From an uncultured Tepidamorphus sp. (GTDB taxonomy: Bacteria; Pseudomonadota; Alphaproteobacteria; Rhizobiales; Tepidamorphaceae): a stretch of 33,083 nucleotides of DNA. The notes under the pieces were generated by a model that ran no database searches, was not told where the DNA came from, and saw only the letters and a program-made list of their open reading frames with translations. Below are positions 24,751 to 33,083 of this stretch, in pieces. The position numbers were made by a program, and so were the translations under genes. The stretch is from positions 1-33,083 of the forward strand of contig CAJQNW010000162.1 in NCBI GenBank assembly GCA_905479765.1, given 5' to 3'. Each line of letters begins with the position of its first letter. Positions within the stretch are counted from its first letter, which is position 1.

Positions 24751-25613
24751 TCGGCAAGCTCCGGCTCATAGGGCTTCAATCCGGCATCGAGCTCGGCCAT
24801 GACGTCGTCGTAGTCCTCGCCGACGAGATTGCCGACGTGCCAGTCGAGCGACATTTCCATGCGCTTCACCCCCCTGCCCTTTATCGTGTCGCAGACGATG
24901 GCCTGGGGCCTGCCCGTCCCGCCGCCCGGCAGGTTGCGGAAAGCCTCGAGCAGCGACGGCAGGTCGTGGCCGTCGATGCGCTGAACATCCCAGCCGAAGC
25001 TCGCGAAGCGCTCGTGGACCGGCTCGATCTTCATCACGTCCTCGGTATGGCCGTCGATCGACAGGCCGTTGCGATCGATGATCGCGACGAGGTTCTGCAG
25101 GCCGAAGTGACCGGCCGAGATCACGGCCTCCCAGATCTGGCCCTCGCTCAGTTCGCCGTCGCCCAGCAGCACGTAGGTGCGGTAGTCGCGGCTGGTCGCG
25201 CGACCGGCGAGCGCCATGCCGACGCCGACGGACAAGCCGTGGCCGAGCGAGCCGGCGGAAAAATCGAGCCCCCTGACCTTCTTCATGTCGGGATGGTCGC
25301 CGTATTTCGAACCCAGCCGCGTATAGGTGTCGAGTTCTGAAGGGTCGAAATAGCCGAGGTCCGCCAGCACCGGATACAGGCCGATGGCGACGTGGCCCTT
25401 CGACATCACGAAGCGGTCGCGATCCGGCCAATCGGGCTGGGCGGGCTCGATCCGCAGTTGCGCGTAGTACAGCGCAGCGAGGATCTCCGCGCAGGAGAAG
25501 GTGCTGGAATAATGCCCGGCGCCGGCGATCTTCGTCAGGCGAACCGTTTCGGTGCGGATGAACTTCGCGCGGTCCTCGAGCACCGCAAGGCTGACGTTTC
25601 CCCTGTCCGACAT
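24747..25613 (-). CDS. Transketolase-like N-terminal subunit (TPP diphosphate-binding half)
   Basis: 288 residues. Start at the ATG 25613, preceded by an aggggggt Shine-Dalgarno; an upstream in-frame ATG at 25727 would place a regulatory palindrome in the coding region and is rejected. TPP diphosphate motif GDGELSEGQ (151-159) followed by N182 is intact, as are KGH (72-74) and GSLGHGLSVGVGMA (121-134), both transketolase hallmarks. First gene of the operon, divergent from the GntR gene at 25839, which probably regulates it through the TGATATATCA sites. Confidence 0.94.
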   Translation of the reverse strand: MSDRGNVSLAVLEDRAKFIRTETVRLTKIAGAGHYSSTFSCAEILAALYYAQLRIEPAQPDWPDRDRFVMSKGHVAIGLYPVLADLGYFDPSELDTYTRLGSKYGDHPDMKKVRGLDFSAGSLGHGLSVGVGMALAGRATSRDYRTYVLLGDGELSEGQIWEAVISAGHFGLQNLVAIIDRNGLSIDGHTEDVMKIEPVHERFASFGWDVQRIDGHDLPSLLEAFRNLPGGGTGRPQAIVCDTIKGRGVKRMEMSLDWHVGNLVGEDYDDVMAELDAGLKPYEPELAE

Positions 25614-25656
25614 CCAGACCCCCCTTGTTGCGCGATCCTTGCTGCCTGCCGCACGC

Positions 25657-25673
25657 GAGACCGCGACGGTCTC
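25657..25673 (-). promoter_or_regulatory. Small hairpin in the leader of the split-transketolase operon
   Basis: Arms gagacc (25657-25662) and ggtctc (25668-25673) with a 5-base loop; ttgct (25639-25643) and agcaa (25674-25678) could extend it across a bulge. It sits between the operator at 25707 and the ATG at 25613. Stem is short; function unproven. Confidence 0.25.
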
Positions 25674-25706
25674 AGCAACCGGGATGCAGCTTGATCCTTG
25701 CATTTT

Positions 25707-25716
25707 TGATATATCA
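25707..25716. promoter_or_regulatory. GntR operator candidate 1 (TGATATATCA)
   Basis: Perfect 10-base palindrome TGATATATCA, 94 bases ahead of the transketolase ATG on the minus strand. It overlaps a possible -10 element (TATATC) of the minus-strand promoter, where binding would repress. The same 10-mer recurs at 25792-25801. Confidence 0.6.
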
Positions 25717-25789
25717 TACAGCGCCATAATTCAACAAACAGCGCTTCGCCCAGGAAATAACGTCGGCAAAACGCTATTTTGCGGCAACT

Positions 25790-25803
25790 TATGATATATC
25801 ATA
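25790..25803. promoter_or_regulatory. GntR operator candidate 2 (TATGATATATCATA)
   Basis: Perfect 14-base palindrome 35 bases before the GntR ATG, containing the same TGATATATCA core as the site at 25707. Lies between a weak -35 (TTGCGG) and -10 (TATGGC) for the plus-strand gene, suggesting autorepression. Centre-to-centre distance to the other copy is 85 bases, about eight helical turns. Confidence 0.65.
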
Positions 25804-25838
25804 TGGCTCTATGGTCTTTCCCTACGGAATGATTCCCC

Positions 25839-26543
25839 ATGCATGACGATGTGACCCAGCTGGCGCGCTCGGACGACGATGCACAGATCAGGGACGACAA
25901 CGGCAGCCTGTCGGATTTCGTCTACGCGCAATTGCGCGCCGCACTGATGCGCGCCGAGTTCGCGCCGCACCAGCGCCTCAAGGTGCGCGACCTGGCGCAG
26001 CAGATGGGCACATCGGAAACGCCCGTGCGCGAGGCGCTGTTCCAGCTTGCTCATGAAGGCGCGATCGAAATCAAGCCACGCTACTACATCAGGGTGCGCC
26101 GGCTGACGCTTGCCGAATATACCGAGATCAAGGATATCCGGTTGAACCTGGAACCGCTCGCCGCCGAACGGGCCCTGCCCTTCATCACGCAGGCCGATAT
26201 CGCCGCACTGGTCGCCGAACATGAACGGCTGGTTGCCGCCGAGGCCTCCGGCGATTGGCGAACCGCCTTGCAGGCTAACTTCGACTTCCATTTCGGGCTC
26301 TACCGGCGCTCGAACATGTCCACGCTGATCGATGTGCTCGAGGGACTGTGGATCCGGGTTGGCCCGCTGTTGAGCGAACTCTATCCCGATGCGCAACCGA
26401 CTTACGATGAGCGCCACCAGCATCTCAATGTGTTGGATGCTCTGAGGGCCCGCGACTCCTTTTCCCTACGCGAGGCGATCCGGATGGACCTCGTCGAAGG
26501 CGGACGGAACCTGCGGCGGCGCCTGAGCAGTTTCGAGGCATAG
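25839..26543 (+). CDS. GntR-family transcriptional regulator, FadR/FCD subfamily
   Basis: 234 residues. The winged helix-turn-helix (about residues 25-92) includes FAPHQRLKVRDLAQQMGTSETPVREALFQL, the GntR signature. The C-terminal FCD all-helical effector domain (about 95-230) shows the family's metal-binding pattern: D149-F-H-x3 (FDFHFGLYRRS) with later histidines (ERHQHLNVLDALRARD). FCD regulators bind small carboxylates, often sugar acids or pathway intermediates, via this metal. Divergent from the split transketolase, with two palindromes between them, so control of that operon and itself is likely. It converges on the coxL-like gene with a gap of only 26 bases. Confidence 0.93.
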   Translation: MHDDVTQLARSDDDAQIRDDNGSLSDFVYAQLRAALMRAEFAPHQRLKVRDLAQQMGTSETPVREALFQLAHEGAIEIKPRYYIRVRRLTLAEYTEIKDIRLNLEPLAAERALPFITQADIAALVAEHERLVAAEASGDWRTALQANFDFHFGLYRRSNMSTLIDVLEGLWIRVGPLLSELYPDAQPTYDERHQHLNVLDALRARDSFSLREAIRMDLVEGGRNLRRRLSSFEA

Positions 26544-26569
26544 AGATCTCAGCCTGACAGGAAAGAAGA

Positions 26570-28975
26570 CTAACTCGCCTTCGCCTGATCCGCCCCGCCG
26601 AGCTTCTCGAAGATCATGTGCGGGAACACAGGCGCTTCGTGAAAATGGCCCGCGCCAAGCGGCTTCAGCGCATCCTCGATACCCGAAATGATCGTCGCGG
26701 GAACCGCGATGGTGCCGGCCTCGCCGACGCCCTTGATACCGAGCGGATTGAGCGGCGACGGGGTTTCCATGTGGACGATGTCGACCTTCGGCATCTCGGT
26801 TGCATAGGGCATCAGGAAATCCATGAAGCCGGCGTTGCGCGGATTGCCGTCCTGGTCGTACTGCACCTTCTCGTAGAGCGCCCCGCCGAGGCCCTGCGCC
26901 ATGCCGCCGATCACCTGGCCTTCGACGATCATCGGATTGATCATGTTGCCGCAGTCGTGAACGCAGACATACTGGCGGATATCGACCGTGCACAGCGCCG
27001 GATCCACCTCGACCAGGGCGGCGTGGCAGCCGTACGCCCAGGTCGAATAGGGCGGTGAATAGTAGTCGGTGACCTCAATGCCCGGCGCCTTGCCGTCCGC
27101 CAGCGGCGGACCGTCGTGCTTGGAAGCCGGCGCGAACTGGGTGGCGCTCTGAGCCGCCTTGTTGAAGGCATAGCGCAGCGGGTTGGTCGCGGTCGCCACC
27201 TCGGCCAGCGTCACGGCACGGTCGGACCCGGAGATGCGCGCCTTGCCCTCGGCAAGCTCGATATCGCCCGGGGCCGCCTCCAGCATGTTGGCGGCAGCCT
27301 CGATGACCATTTCGCGCGCCTTGGAAGCGGCCTTGTGGATGGCGTTGCCGCTGACGACGGCGGCACGGCTGGCGAAGGTCGCCACACCCCAGTCGAACGC
27401 GCCGGTGTCGCCTTCTACCACGATCACGTCGGACGGGTCGACGCCGAGCTGGTCGGCGGCGATCTGGGCAAACACGGTGTCGTGGCCCTGCCCCTGGGTC
27501 GAAAGGCCCGTATTCACATAGATCTTGCCGGTGATCGGATGGATCCGCACATGGCCGCCCTCATACGGCCCAAGGCCGGTGCCCTCGACATAGAAGCCGA
27601 GGCCAAGACCGAGATACTTGCCGCGGGCGCGGGCGTCGGCCTTCATCTCGTCGAGCCTGTCCAGCCCGATCGCCTCGGCGGCCTTGCTGAGAGCCGTGTC
27701 GTATTCGCCGCTGTCGTAGCAGACCGCCAGACCGTCGGCGAAGAGCAGGCCCTCGCGTTTCCAGGGAAACTGGTCTGGCGCGATGAAGTTCCTGCGCCGC
27801 ACCTCGAAACGGTCGAGGCCAAGCTCCTCGGCAAGCTTGTCCATTGCCCGCTCGATCGCGAAGCACGCCTGCGGCCGTCCGCAGCCGCGATAGGGCGTGA
27901 CGGGAACCGTCGGCGTGTAGATCGCCTTGAACTCGACCTCGATGTTGGGAATGCGGTAGGGGCCCGCAATCGACGTGGAGGCGACCTGCGCGATGGCGAT
28001 CCCGTAGGGGATGAACGAACCGGTGTCGTGCAGGAAGAAGTCGCGCAGGCCGAGAACCTCGCCGTCCTTGGTGGCGGCAAGCTCGATGGTGTGGACCTGC
28101 GTGCGTTCCTGCGTCGATCCGATGAAATTCTCGGTGCGGTCCTCGATCCACTTGACCGGCCGGTCGAGCTGGATCGCCGCCATCGGCACGAGCACTTCCT
28201 CGGGATAGAAGAACAGCACCTTCTGGCCGAAACCGCCGCCGACGTCGGGTGCCACGACGCGCACCCGGTCCTCGTCGATATCGAACAGCGAGGCGAGACC
28301 GCCGCGCACCGAAATCGGCGCCTGGGTGCTGTCCCAGACCATCAGCTGTTCGGTGATGCGGTCCCAGCGCGCGCAGACCGCGCGGCCTTCCATCGGGGCA
28401 GCCGTCGAGCGCTCGACGCGGACGGTGATCTTGGTGACGTGATCGGCCCTGGCGAAGGCAGCCGCCGCGTCGCCGGAATTCTGCACGAAGTGGGCGGCAA
28501 CATTGCCCGCGACGTCTTCGTGCACGAGGTTCGCGCCATCGGCCGCGGCATCCTCCAGTTCCACTGAAACTGGCAGCGGATCGTAGTCGACCTCGATCAA
28601 CCGGACGGCGTCCTCGGCGGTGTAACGGTCGACGGCGACCACCATCGCCACGGTCTGGCCGACGTAATAGACGTCGCCGCGGGCGAGCGGACGCTGGGTG
28701 CGCGGTCCGACCAGGCAGGGATGCGGGATCAGCAGCGGCAGGTCCTGATCGATGTGGCCGATGTTGTCGCAGGTGAAGACCCCGAGTACACCGGGATGGG
28801 CGCGGGCGGCGGAGACATCGATCGACGTGATCTTCGCCCGCGCGAACGGGCTGCGCAGGAACGCGGCATGGGCTACGGAGGGCAGATCGATGTCGTCGAT
28901 GTAATGACCCTGGCCGGTCAGCAGACGATCGTCGATATTGCGCTGGACCGGTTCACCGAACGTCCGGGTTGCCAT
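26570..28975 (-). CDS. Molybdenum hydroxylase large subunit (xanthine/CO dehydrogenase family, CoxL-like)
   Basis: 801 residues, normal for the CoxL/XdhB-C family. The molybdopterin-binding features are present: GGGFGQK (246-252), QGQGHDT (494-500) and the catalytic glutamate E752 in GVGEAGT (749-755). The active-site loop reads PYRGCGR (361-367). True aerobic CO dehydrogenases have AYxCSFR there, and form II relatives AYRGAGR; so this is not a CO dehydrogenase but a form II-like hydroxylase with a cysteine in the loop. It hydroxylates a C-H next to nitrogen or an aldehyde, passing electrons to the Fe-S and FAD subunits. An aaggagaa Shine-Dalgarno precedes the ATG. Last gene of the hyuA-hyuB-M-S-L operon, 30 bases after the small subunit. 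Confidence 0.93.
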   Translation of the reverse strand: MATRTFGEPVQRNIDDRLLTGQGHYIDDIDLPSVAHAAFLRSPFARAKITSIDVSAARAHPGVLGVFTCDNIGHIDQDLPLLIPHPCLVGPRTQRPLARGDVYYVGQTVAMVVAVDRYTAEDAVRLIEVDYDPLPVSVELEDAAADGANLVHEDVAGNVAAHFVQNSGDAAAAFARADHVTKITVRVERSTAAPMEGRAVCARWDRITEQLMVWDSTQAPISVRGGLASLFDIDEDRVRVVAPDVGGGFGQKVLFFYPEEVLVPMAAIQLDRPVKWIEDRTENFIGSTQERTQVHTIELAATKDGEVLGLRDFFLHDTGSFIPYGIAIAQVASTSIAGPYRIPNIEVEFKAIYTPTVPVTPYRGCGRPQACFAIERAMDKLAEELGLDRFEVRRRNFIAPDQFPWKREGLLFADGLAVCYDSGEYDTALSKAAEAIGLDRLDEMKADARARGKYLGLGLGFYVEGTGLGPYEGGHVRIHPITGKIYVNTGLSTQGQGHDTVFAQIAADQLGVDPSDVIVVEGDTGAFDWGVATFASRAAVVSGNAIHKAASKAREMVIEAAANMLEAAPGDIELAEGKARISGSDRAVTLAEVATATNPLRYAFNKAAQSATQFAPASKHDGPPLADGKAPGIEVTDYYSPPYSTWAYGCHAALVEVDPALCTVDIRQYVCVHDCGNMINPMIVEGQVIGGMAQGLGGALYEKVQYDQDGNPRNAGFMDFLMPYATEMPKVDIVHMETPSPLNPLGIKGVGEAGTIAVPATIISGIEDALKPLGAGHFHEAPVFPHMIFEKLGGADQAKAS

Positions 28976-29005
28976 GGCGCTTCTCCTTGCCTTGTCGCGG
29001 CCGGC

Positions 29006-29532
<527 letters not shown>

Positions 29533-29536
<4 letters not shown>

Positions 29537-30405
29537 GCTCTCCCCTGCGCTGCGCGTTGACATGCCTTGGCGACGGCGCGGGTAATCAAGGTGCGCGCGA
29601 CCTGCCGGCGGTAGCGTCCGCCGGCGCCGTCGTCCTCGTTGGTGACCATGTCGTCGACCAGCGCGGCTGCGGCACTCACGGCGTCGTCCGACAGGTTCGT
29701 GCCGACAAGGGCGGCTTCTACGGCGGACAGGCGGACAGGCTTCTCGGCGATGCCGCAGGCCGACAGCGACGCGGATGCGCAGTTTCCGTCGGGGCCCGGC
29801 GTGATCACTGCGCAGATGCCGGCAACCGCATAGTCGCCGTGCCGGCGGGTCAGTTCCTCGAACGCATAGCCCGATCCTTTAGGCAGCGCGGGAAAGGTCG
29901 CCGACGTGATGATCTCGTCGCTGTCGAGCGTCGTCGTCATGTGAAATAGAAACAGGTCGGAGGCCGGCACGTTTCGCTCGCCGCCGGAGCCCTGCGCGGT
30001 CACGAATCCATCGAGGCAGACAAGGACGGCCGGCATTTCGGCGGCGGCGTCGGCATGGGCGATGCTGCCGCAGATCGTGCCGCGGTTGCGGATCGGGATA
30101 TGGGCGACGTTATCGAGCGCTTCGCGTAGCAGCGGGTGAGCGGCGAATGCCTCGGCACTCAGTTCCAGCTGCCGGTGCCGCACCAGCGCGCCGACCCGGA
30201 CCGCGCCGTTATCGACAGAGATCGTATCGAGCCCGGGCACCCGGTTGATGTCGATGACGGCGTCCGGCTGGGCGACCCGGTAGTTCAGCATCGGGATGAG
30301 GCTCTGCCCGCCGGCCAGGATCACCGTATCGTCAAAGGACGACCGGGCGTCGATCGCCTCGGCGACGGTCTTGGCGGCCACATACTCGAAGCGCGCTGGT
30401 TTCAT
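29533..30405 (-). CDS. Molybdenum hydroxylase medium (FAD-binding) subunit, CoxM-like
   Basis: 290 residues from the ATG at 30405, which overlaps the HyuB-like stop (ATGA); further upstream in-frame codons lie inside that gene. FAD diphosphate-binding AGGQSLIP (31-38) and TICGSIAHADAAAE (110-123) are the two family signatures, followed by a CO_deh_flav_C-type domain (about 180-285). Completes the M-S-L hydroxylase with the two genes downstream. Nothing unusual in length or motifs. Confidence 0.94.
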
Positions 30406-32333
30406 GTCTTGATCCCTGCCGCGTACCAGCCCTTGTCGGGATCCTTGAATCCCTTGGGCCGGTCGATGCCCTTGGTGCTGGCGACCTTCTCGAAGAACGG
30501 CCCGCGATCGAACATCGCCAGCCGCTTGCGATCCTTGCGCATTTGCTTGCGCAGCGAAACGGTCTTTTCGTCGTCGACGATGAAAAGCAGGCCCTTCTTG
30601 CGCAGCACCACGCCGTAGTCGTCGCGGGCGCTCTTGCGGGTAACAAGCCCGCATTGCACGTCATAGGCGACGGTCTCGGGCTCACGGGCCAGCGGATCGC
30701 CCCAGCCGCCGCCGCCGGTGGTGACGATGCGCACCATGGCGCCGGGCGGCACTTCGACATCGTCGGACATGCCGTCGACCTGCTCGACGCTGCCGTCTTC
30801 GTATTCAACGCTTACCTTGTACTGACCGCCGTGCTTGCCGCCGTTGACGCCGTAGGGGTGCAGCATCGCGCGGTCGGCATTCGAGATCAGCTTGGTGGGC
30901 GACAGCGAACGGATCAGCTTGTCGTAGCCGAAGCCGCCGCGGCGATAGCCCGGACCGCCGGAATCGGTGGCAAGCCCCAGCTGCTCGACTCGGATCGGAT
31001 AGCGCGTTTCGGAGAACTCGGCCGGCAGGTTGCGTGAATTCGGGACGATGTGGACGACGTCGGAGCCGTCCGCCCAGGGACGGCCCGGTCCGCCGCCGCC
31101 GAGAACCTCGCGGAACAGGAAGAAGTCGTCGGCGTTCTTGCCGCCGTGCAGGCCCCAGATGCGGATCGTCTCGTGATCCGCGGGCATCCTGCCGCCGGTC
31201 GCCTTGGACAGGCAGGCGGCAAACAGGCCGAGCGAGCGCAGCATCAGGAAGAAACGCATGCCGGACGGGCGACCGTAGGTCGGCGACATCATGCTGCCCT
31301 TCTCCGGCAGCTTCACGTCGATCACCTGCAGGGCGCCCTCGTTGATGTCGATCTCGGCGGCACGCTCCGGGGATTCGGCAAGCGAGCGCAGCACCGGCCC
31401 CATCCACTTGCGCAGGAACCGGCCTTCCGCATAGTCGAGCGGCCAGTTGATCGGACCCTTGGTTTCGGGATCGGTGCCGGTGAAATCGAGAAGGATCTTG
31501 TCCTTCGACTTGGTCATGGTCAGGCGCATCGCATGCAGGCGCGGCGCGTCGACCCCGTCGTTCTCGATGAAGTCTTCCCACTGATACACGCCGTCCTCGA
31601 TCTTCGGCAGGATCTCGGTGCGCAGCACGTCGGCGCAATTGTCGAGGATCGCCTCGAAGGCGGCTTCCAGCGTGTCGACGCCGTAGCGGGCGGCGAGATC
31701 GAGGATGCGCTTCTGGCCGAGCTTGGCCGCGCCGATCTCCGCGTCGATGTCGCCGATCAGGTGCTCGGCAAGGCGCGAGTTGCGCCCGACGATCCGGTAG
31801 ACGCCTTCATTGAGGACGCCCTTGTCGTAGAGCTTGACCGGCGGGATCGCCAATCCCTCCGACCACTGGTCGGTGGCGTGGACCGGCAGGCTGCCCGGCA
31901 CCGAGCCGCCGACATCGTCGTGGTGGCCGAACACCTGGGAGAAGCCGATCAGCCGGTCCTCGTAGAAGATCGGGATGGTCGAGCAGAGATCCGGCACATG
32001 GCCGATGCCGCCCGACGAATTGTAGGGATCGTTCCAGAAGAACACGTCGCCTGGGTGGATATCGTCCTCGCCGAAATACTCGAAGACCGGCTCGACAAGT
32101 GCCGAGTAGGACCGGCCGGTGAGCTTGCGGCCCTTGGCGTCGAACAGCGCCACCCGGTAGTCGTGTTGGTCGCGGATCATCGGCGAGCGCGAGGTGCGCT
32201 CGACGGCGGCCTCGATTTCCAGTTCAGCCGAGCGGATGGTGCCGTAGATCACCTCGAGCTCGACGGGATCGAGCTTGCGGCGCGTCTGGCCGGCGGGTTT
32301 TCCGGAAGCCGTTTTCTTCAACACTGCGGTCAT
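30402..32333 (-). CDS. Hydantoinase B / acetone carboxylase alpha family protein (HyuB-like)
   Basis: 643 residues from the ATG at 32333, overlapping the HyuA stop by four bases. Family motifs: WNDPYNSSGGIGHVPD near residues 100-115 and FGHHDDVGGSVPGSLP near 135-150, with glycine-rich GGGGPGRPW and TTGGGGWGDP near the C-terminal third. A C-terminal tail of about 60 basic residues (RKQMRKDRKRLAMF region) is longer than in simple hydantoinases. HyuAB complexes use ATP to hydrolyse or carboxylate (N-methylhydantoin, 5-oxoproline, acetone, acetophenone). The NDPY segment carries a two- to three-residue insertion relative to the usual pattern. Directly upstream of the molybdenum hydroxylase, suggesting a joint pathway. 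Confidence 0.92.
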   Translation of the reverse strand: MTAVLKKTASGKPAGQTRRKLDPVELEVIYGTIRSAELEIEAAVERTSRSPMIRDQHDYRVALFDAKGRKLTGRSYSALVEPVFEYFGEDDIHPGDVFFWNDPYNSSGGIGHVPDLCSTIPIFYEDRLIGFSQVFGHHDDVGGSVPGSLPVHATDQWSEGLAIPPVKLYDKGVLNEGVYRIVGRNSRLAEHLIGDIDAEIGAAKLGQKRILDLAARYGVDTLEAAFEAILDNCADVLRTEILPKIEDGVYQWEDFIENDGVDAPRLHAMRLTMTKSKDKILLDFTGTDPETKGPINWPLDYAEGRFLRKWMGPVLRSLAESPERAAEIDINEGALQVIDVKLPEKGSMMSPTYGRPSGMRFFLMLRSLGLFAACLSKATGGRMPADHETIRIWGLHGGKNADDFFLFREVLGGGGPGRPWADGSDVVHIVPNSRNLPAEFSETRYPIRVEQLGLATDSGGPGYRRGGFGYDKLIRSLSPTKLISNADRAMLHPYGVNGGKHGGQYKVSVEYEDGSVEQVDGMSDDVEVPPGAMVRIVTTGGGGWGDPLAREPETVAYDVQCGLVTRKSARDDYGVVLRKKGLLFIVDDEKTVSLRKQMRKDRKRLAMFDRGPFFEKVASTKGIDRPKGFKDPDKGWYAAGIKT

Positions 32334-33083
32334 GCCCCCCGTTCCAGATGCAGAATTCCATAGTCGTCGCAAGTCACCGCCCAGCCCGGCGGAACCACGA
32401 CGGTGGATCCGTATTCCTCGCTGATCAGCGGCCCGGCGATGCGCTGGCCCGGGCGGATCGCGGCGCGGTCGTAAAGCGGGCAGTCGACCCACCCGGTCGC
32501 CCGCCAGAAGACCTTGCGATTGCCCTTCGACGCAGCCGCGGCGCCGGCCTTGCCGACCTTGTGCGGGGTCGGGCGATGGACGCGCCCGACGGCCTGGACC
32601 CGCAGGTTGACGATCTCGACGTCCTGCCTGCCCTCATAGGAGAAGCCGAAGGTGCGCTCGTGCACCTCGTGGAAATCCGACCAGACCTTTTCGAGCGCCT
32701 CCGGCCCCGCCAAGGCGATCGGCAGCACGACGGGCACCTCGTGGCCCTCGCCGACATAGCGCACGTCGGCGGAGCGCTGCAGGGTGATCGATTTCGCATC
32801 GACGCCCTCGTCGGCGATCTCGCGCTTGCCGGCATCTTCCAGCGCGCGCCACACCTTTTCGATCTCCGTGTGCTTCGCCGTCGACTGCTGTCGCACCAGG
32901 GTCTGCACGTAGTCGCGCTTGATATCGGAGACATGCAGGCCGAAGGCGGACAGATTGCCGGGATTAGGCGGCGAGATCGCCTTGTCGATTTCCAGGAAGT
33001 CGGCAACGTCGGTAGCGAACATGCCGCCGGCCCCGCCGAAGGCGAGCAGCACGTAGTCGCGCGGATCGCGGCCACGGGTGACC
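32330..33083 (-). CDS. Hydantoinase A / acetone carboxylase beta family protein (HyuA-like), C-terminal part
   Basis: The C-terminal 250 residues are present; the start lies beyond the right edge of the window. The visible segment shows RGRDPRDYVLLAFGGAGG, the conserved ATP-binding-fold end of HyuA, then PPNPGNLSAFGLHVSDIKRD, and the C-terminal domain ending in GPLISEEYGSTVVVPPGW, all hallmarks. HyuA supplies the ATP-dependent activation of the amide or ketone for HyuB. FGGAGG replaces the more common FGGAGP. It overlaps HyuB by four bases. Confidence 0.93.
   Translation of the reverse strand, partial: VTRGRDPRDYVLLAFGGAGGMFATDVADFLEIDKAISPPNPGNLSAFGLHVSDIKRDYVQTLVRQQSTAKHTEIEKVWRALEDAGKREIADEGVDAKSITLQRSADVRYVGEGHEVPVVLPIALAGPEALEKVWSDFHEVHERTFGFSYEGRQDVEIVNLRVQAVGRVHRPTPHKVGKAGAAAASKGNRKVFWRATGWVDCPLYDRAAIRPGQRIAGPLISEEYGSTVVVPPGWAVTCDDYGILHLERGA

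Noticed and set aside
26544-26569. Terminator between converging GntR and coxL-like genes
   Set aside because: The 26-base gap has no convincing hairpin or T-run on either strand.
26570-28975. Aerobic carbon monoxide dehydrogenase (coxL form I)
   Set aside because: The AYxCSFR loop is absent (PYRGCGR instead), and the surrounding genes are hydantoinase-like rather than CODH accessory genes.

Overview
The window is GC-rich, gene-dense bacterial DNA with tightly packed operons, many 4-base ATGA start/stop overlaps and no rRNA, tRNA, phage, IS or CRISPR signal. Codon usage and family content (TRAP, polyamine-type and dipeptide-type ABC transporters, FCD-type GntR, CoxMSL-like molybdenum hydroxylase, HyuAB) suggest an alphaproteobacterium, most likely Hyphomicrobiales (rhizobia-like) or Rhodobacterales. 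This assignment is an inference. The region looks like an accessory catabolic island on a chromosome or large replicon. It holds about 28 genes, two of them cut by the window edges.

Left block, plus strand (1-7540): the end of a thiamine-diphosphate (TPP) enzyme, a muconate-cycloisomerase-subgroup enolase-superfamily enzyme, a DadA-like FAD oxidoreductase, a complete TRAP transporter (P, Q, M), a TauE/SafE-type permease and a BASS-like membrane protein. All eight run in one direction, mostly overlapping or nearly so. A plausible but unproven logic is uptake, then racemisation, epimerisation or elimination, then FAD-dependent oxidation to a 2-oxo acid, then TPP-dependent C-C cleavage, with by-product export.

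Second block, minus strand (15583 down to 7630): a PAS-only protein, a PAS-AAA+-Fis sigma-54 activator, a PotD/PotA/PotB/PotC-type ABC importer and an aldehyde dehydrogenase. The 285-base region upstream has a sigma-54 promoter candidate, an IHF-like site and a palindromic enhancer candidate in textbook order, so the regulator may control its own operon. A nested inverted repeat separates this block from the converging left block.

Third block, minus strand (25613 down to 15869): a split transketolase pair (N and C halves), a TetR regulator, then a glutamate-1-semialdehyde-type class III aminotransferase followed by a full peptide/opine-type ABC importer (A, B, C, D, F). A divergent GntR/FCD regulator (25839-26543) faces the split transketolase across a 225-base region with two copies of the palindrome TGATATATCA, about eight helical turns apart.

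Right block, minus strand (33083 down to 26570): HyuA (cut by the window edge), HyuB, and the medium (FAD), small (2Fe-2S) and large (Mo) subunits of a xanthine/CO-dehydrogenase-family hydroxylase in one overlapping run. The large subunit lacks the CO-dehydrogenase active-site loop, so it is probably a heterocycle or aldehyde hydroxylase. Pairing with HyuAB suggests hydroxylation of an N-heterocycle followed by ATP-dependent ring opening.

No gap exceeds 300 bases. The largest are 15584-15868, 22709-22976 and 25614-25838; all three contain regulatory-looking symmetry. No nuclease-, defence- or toxin-like genes were seen. The novelty here, if any, lies in the substrate chemistry and the regulation.
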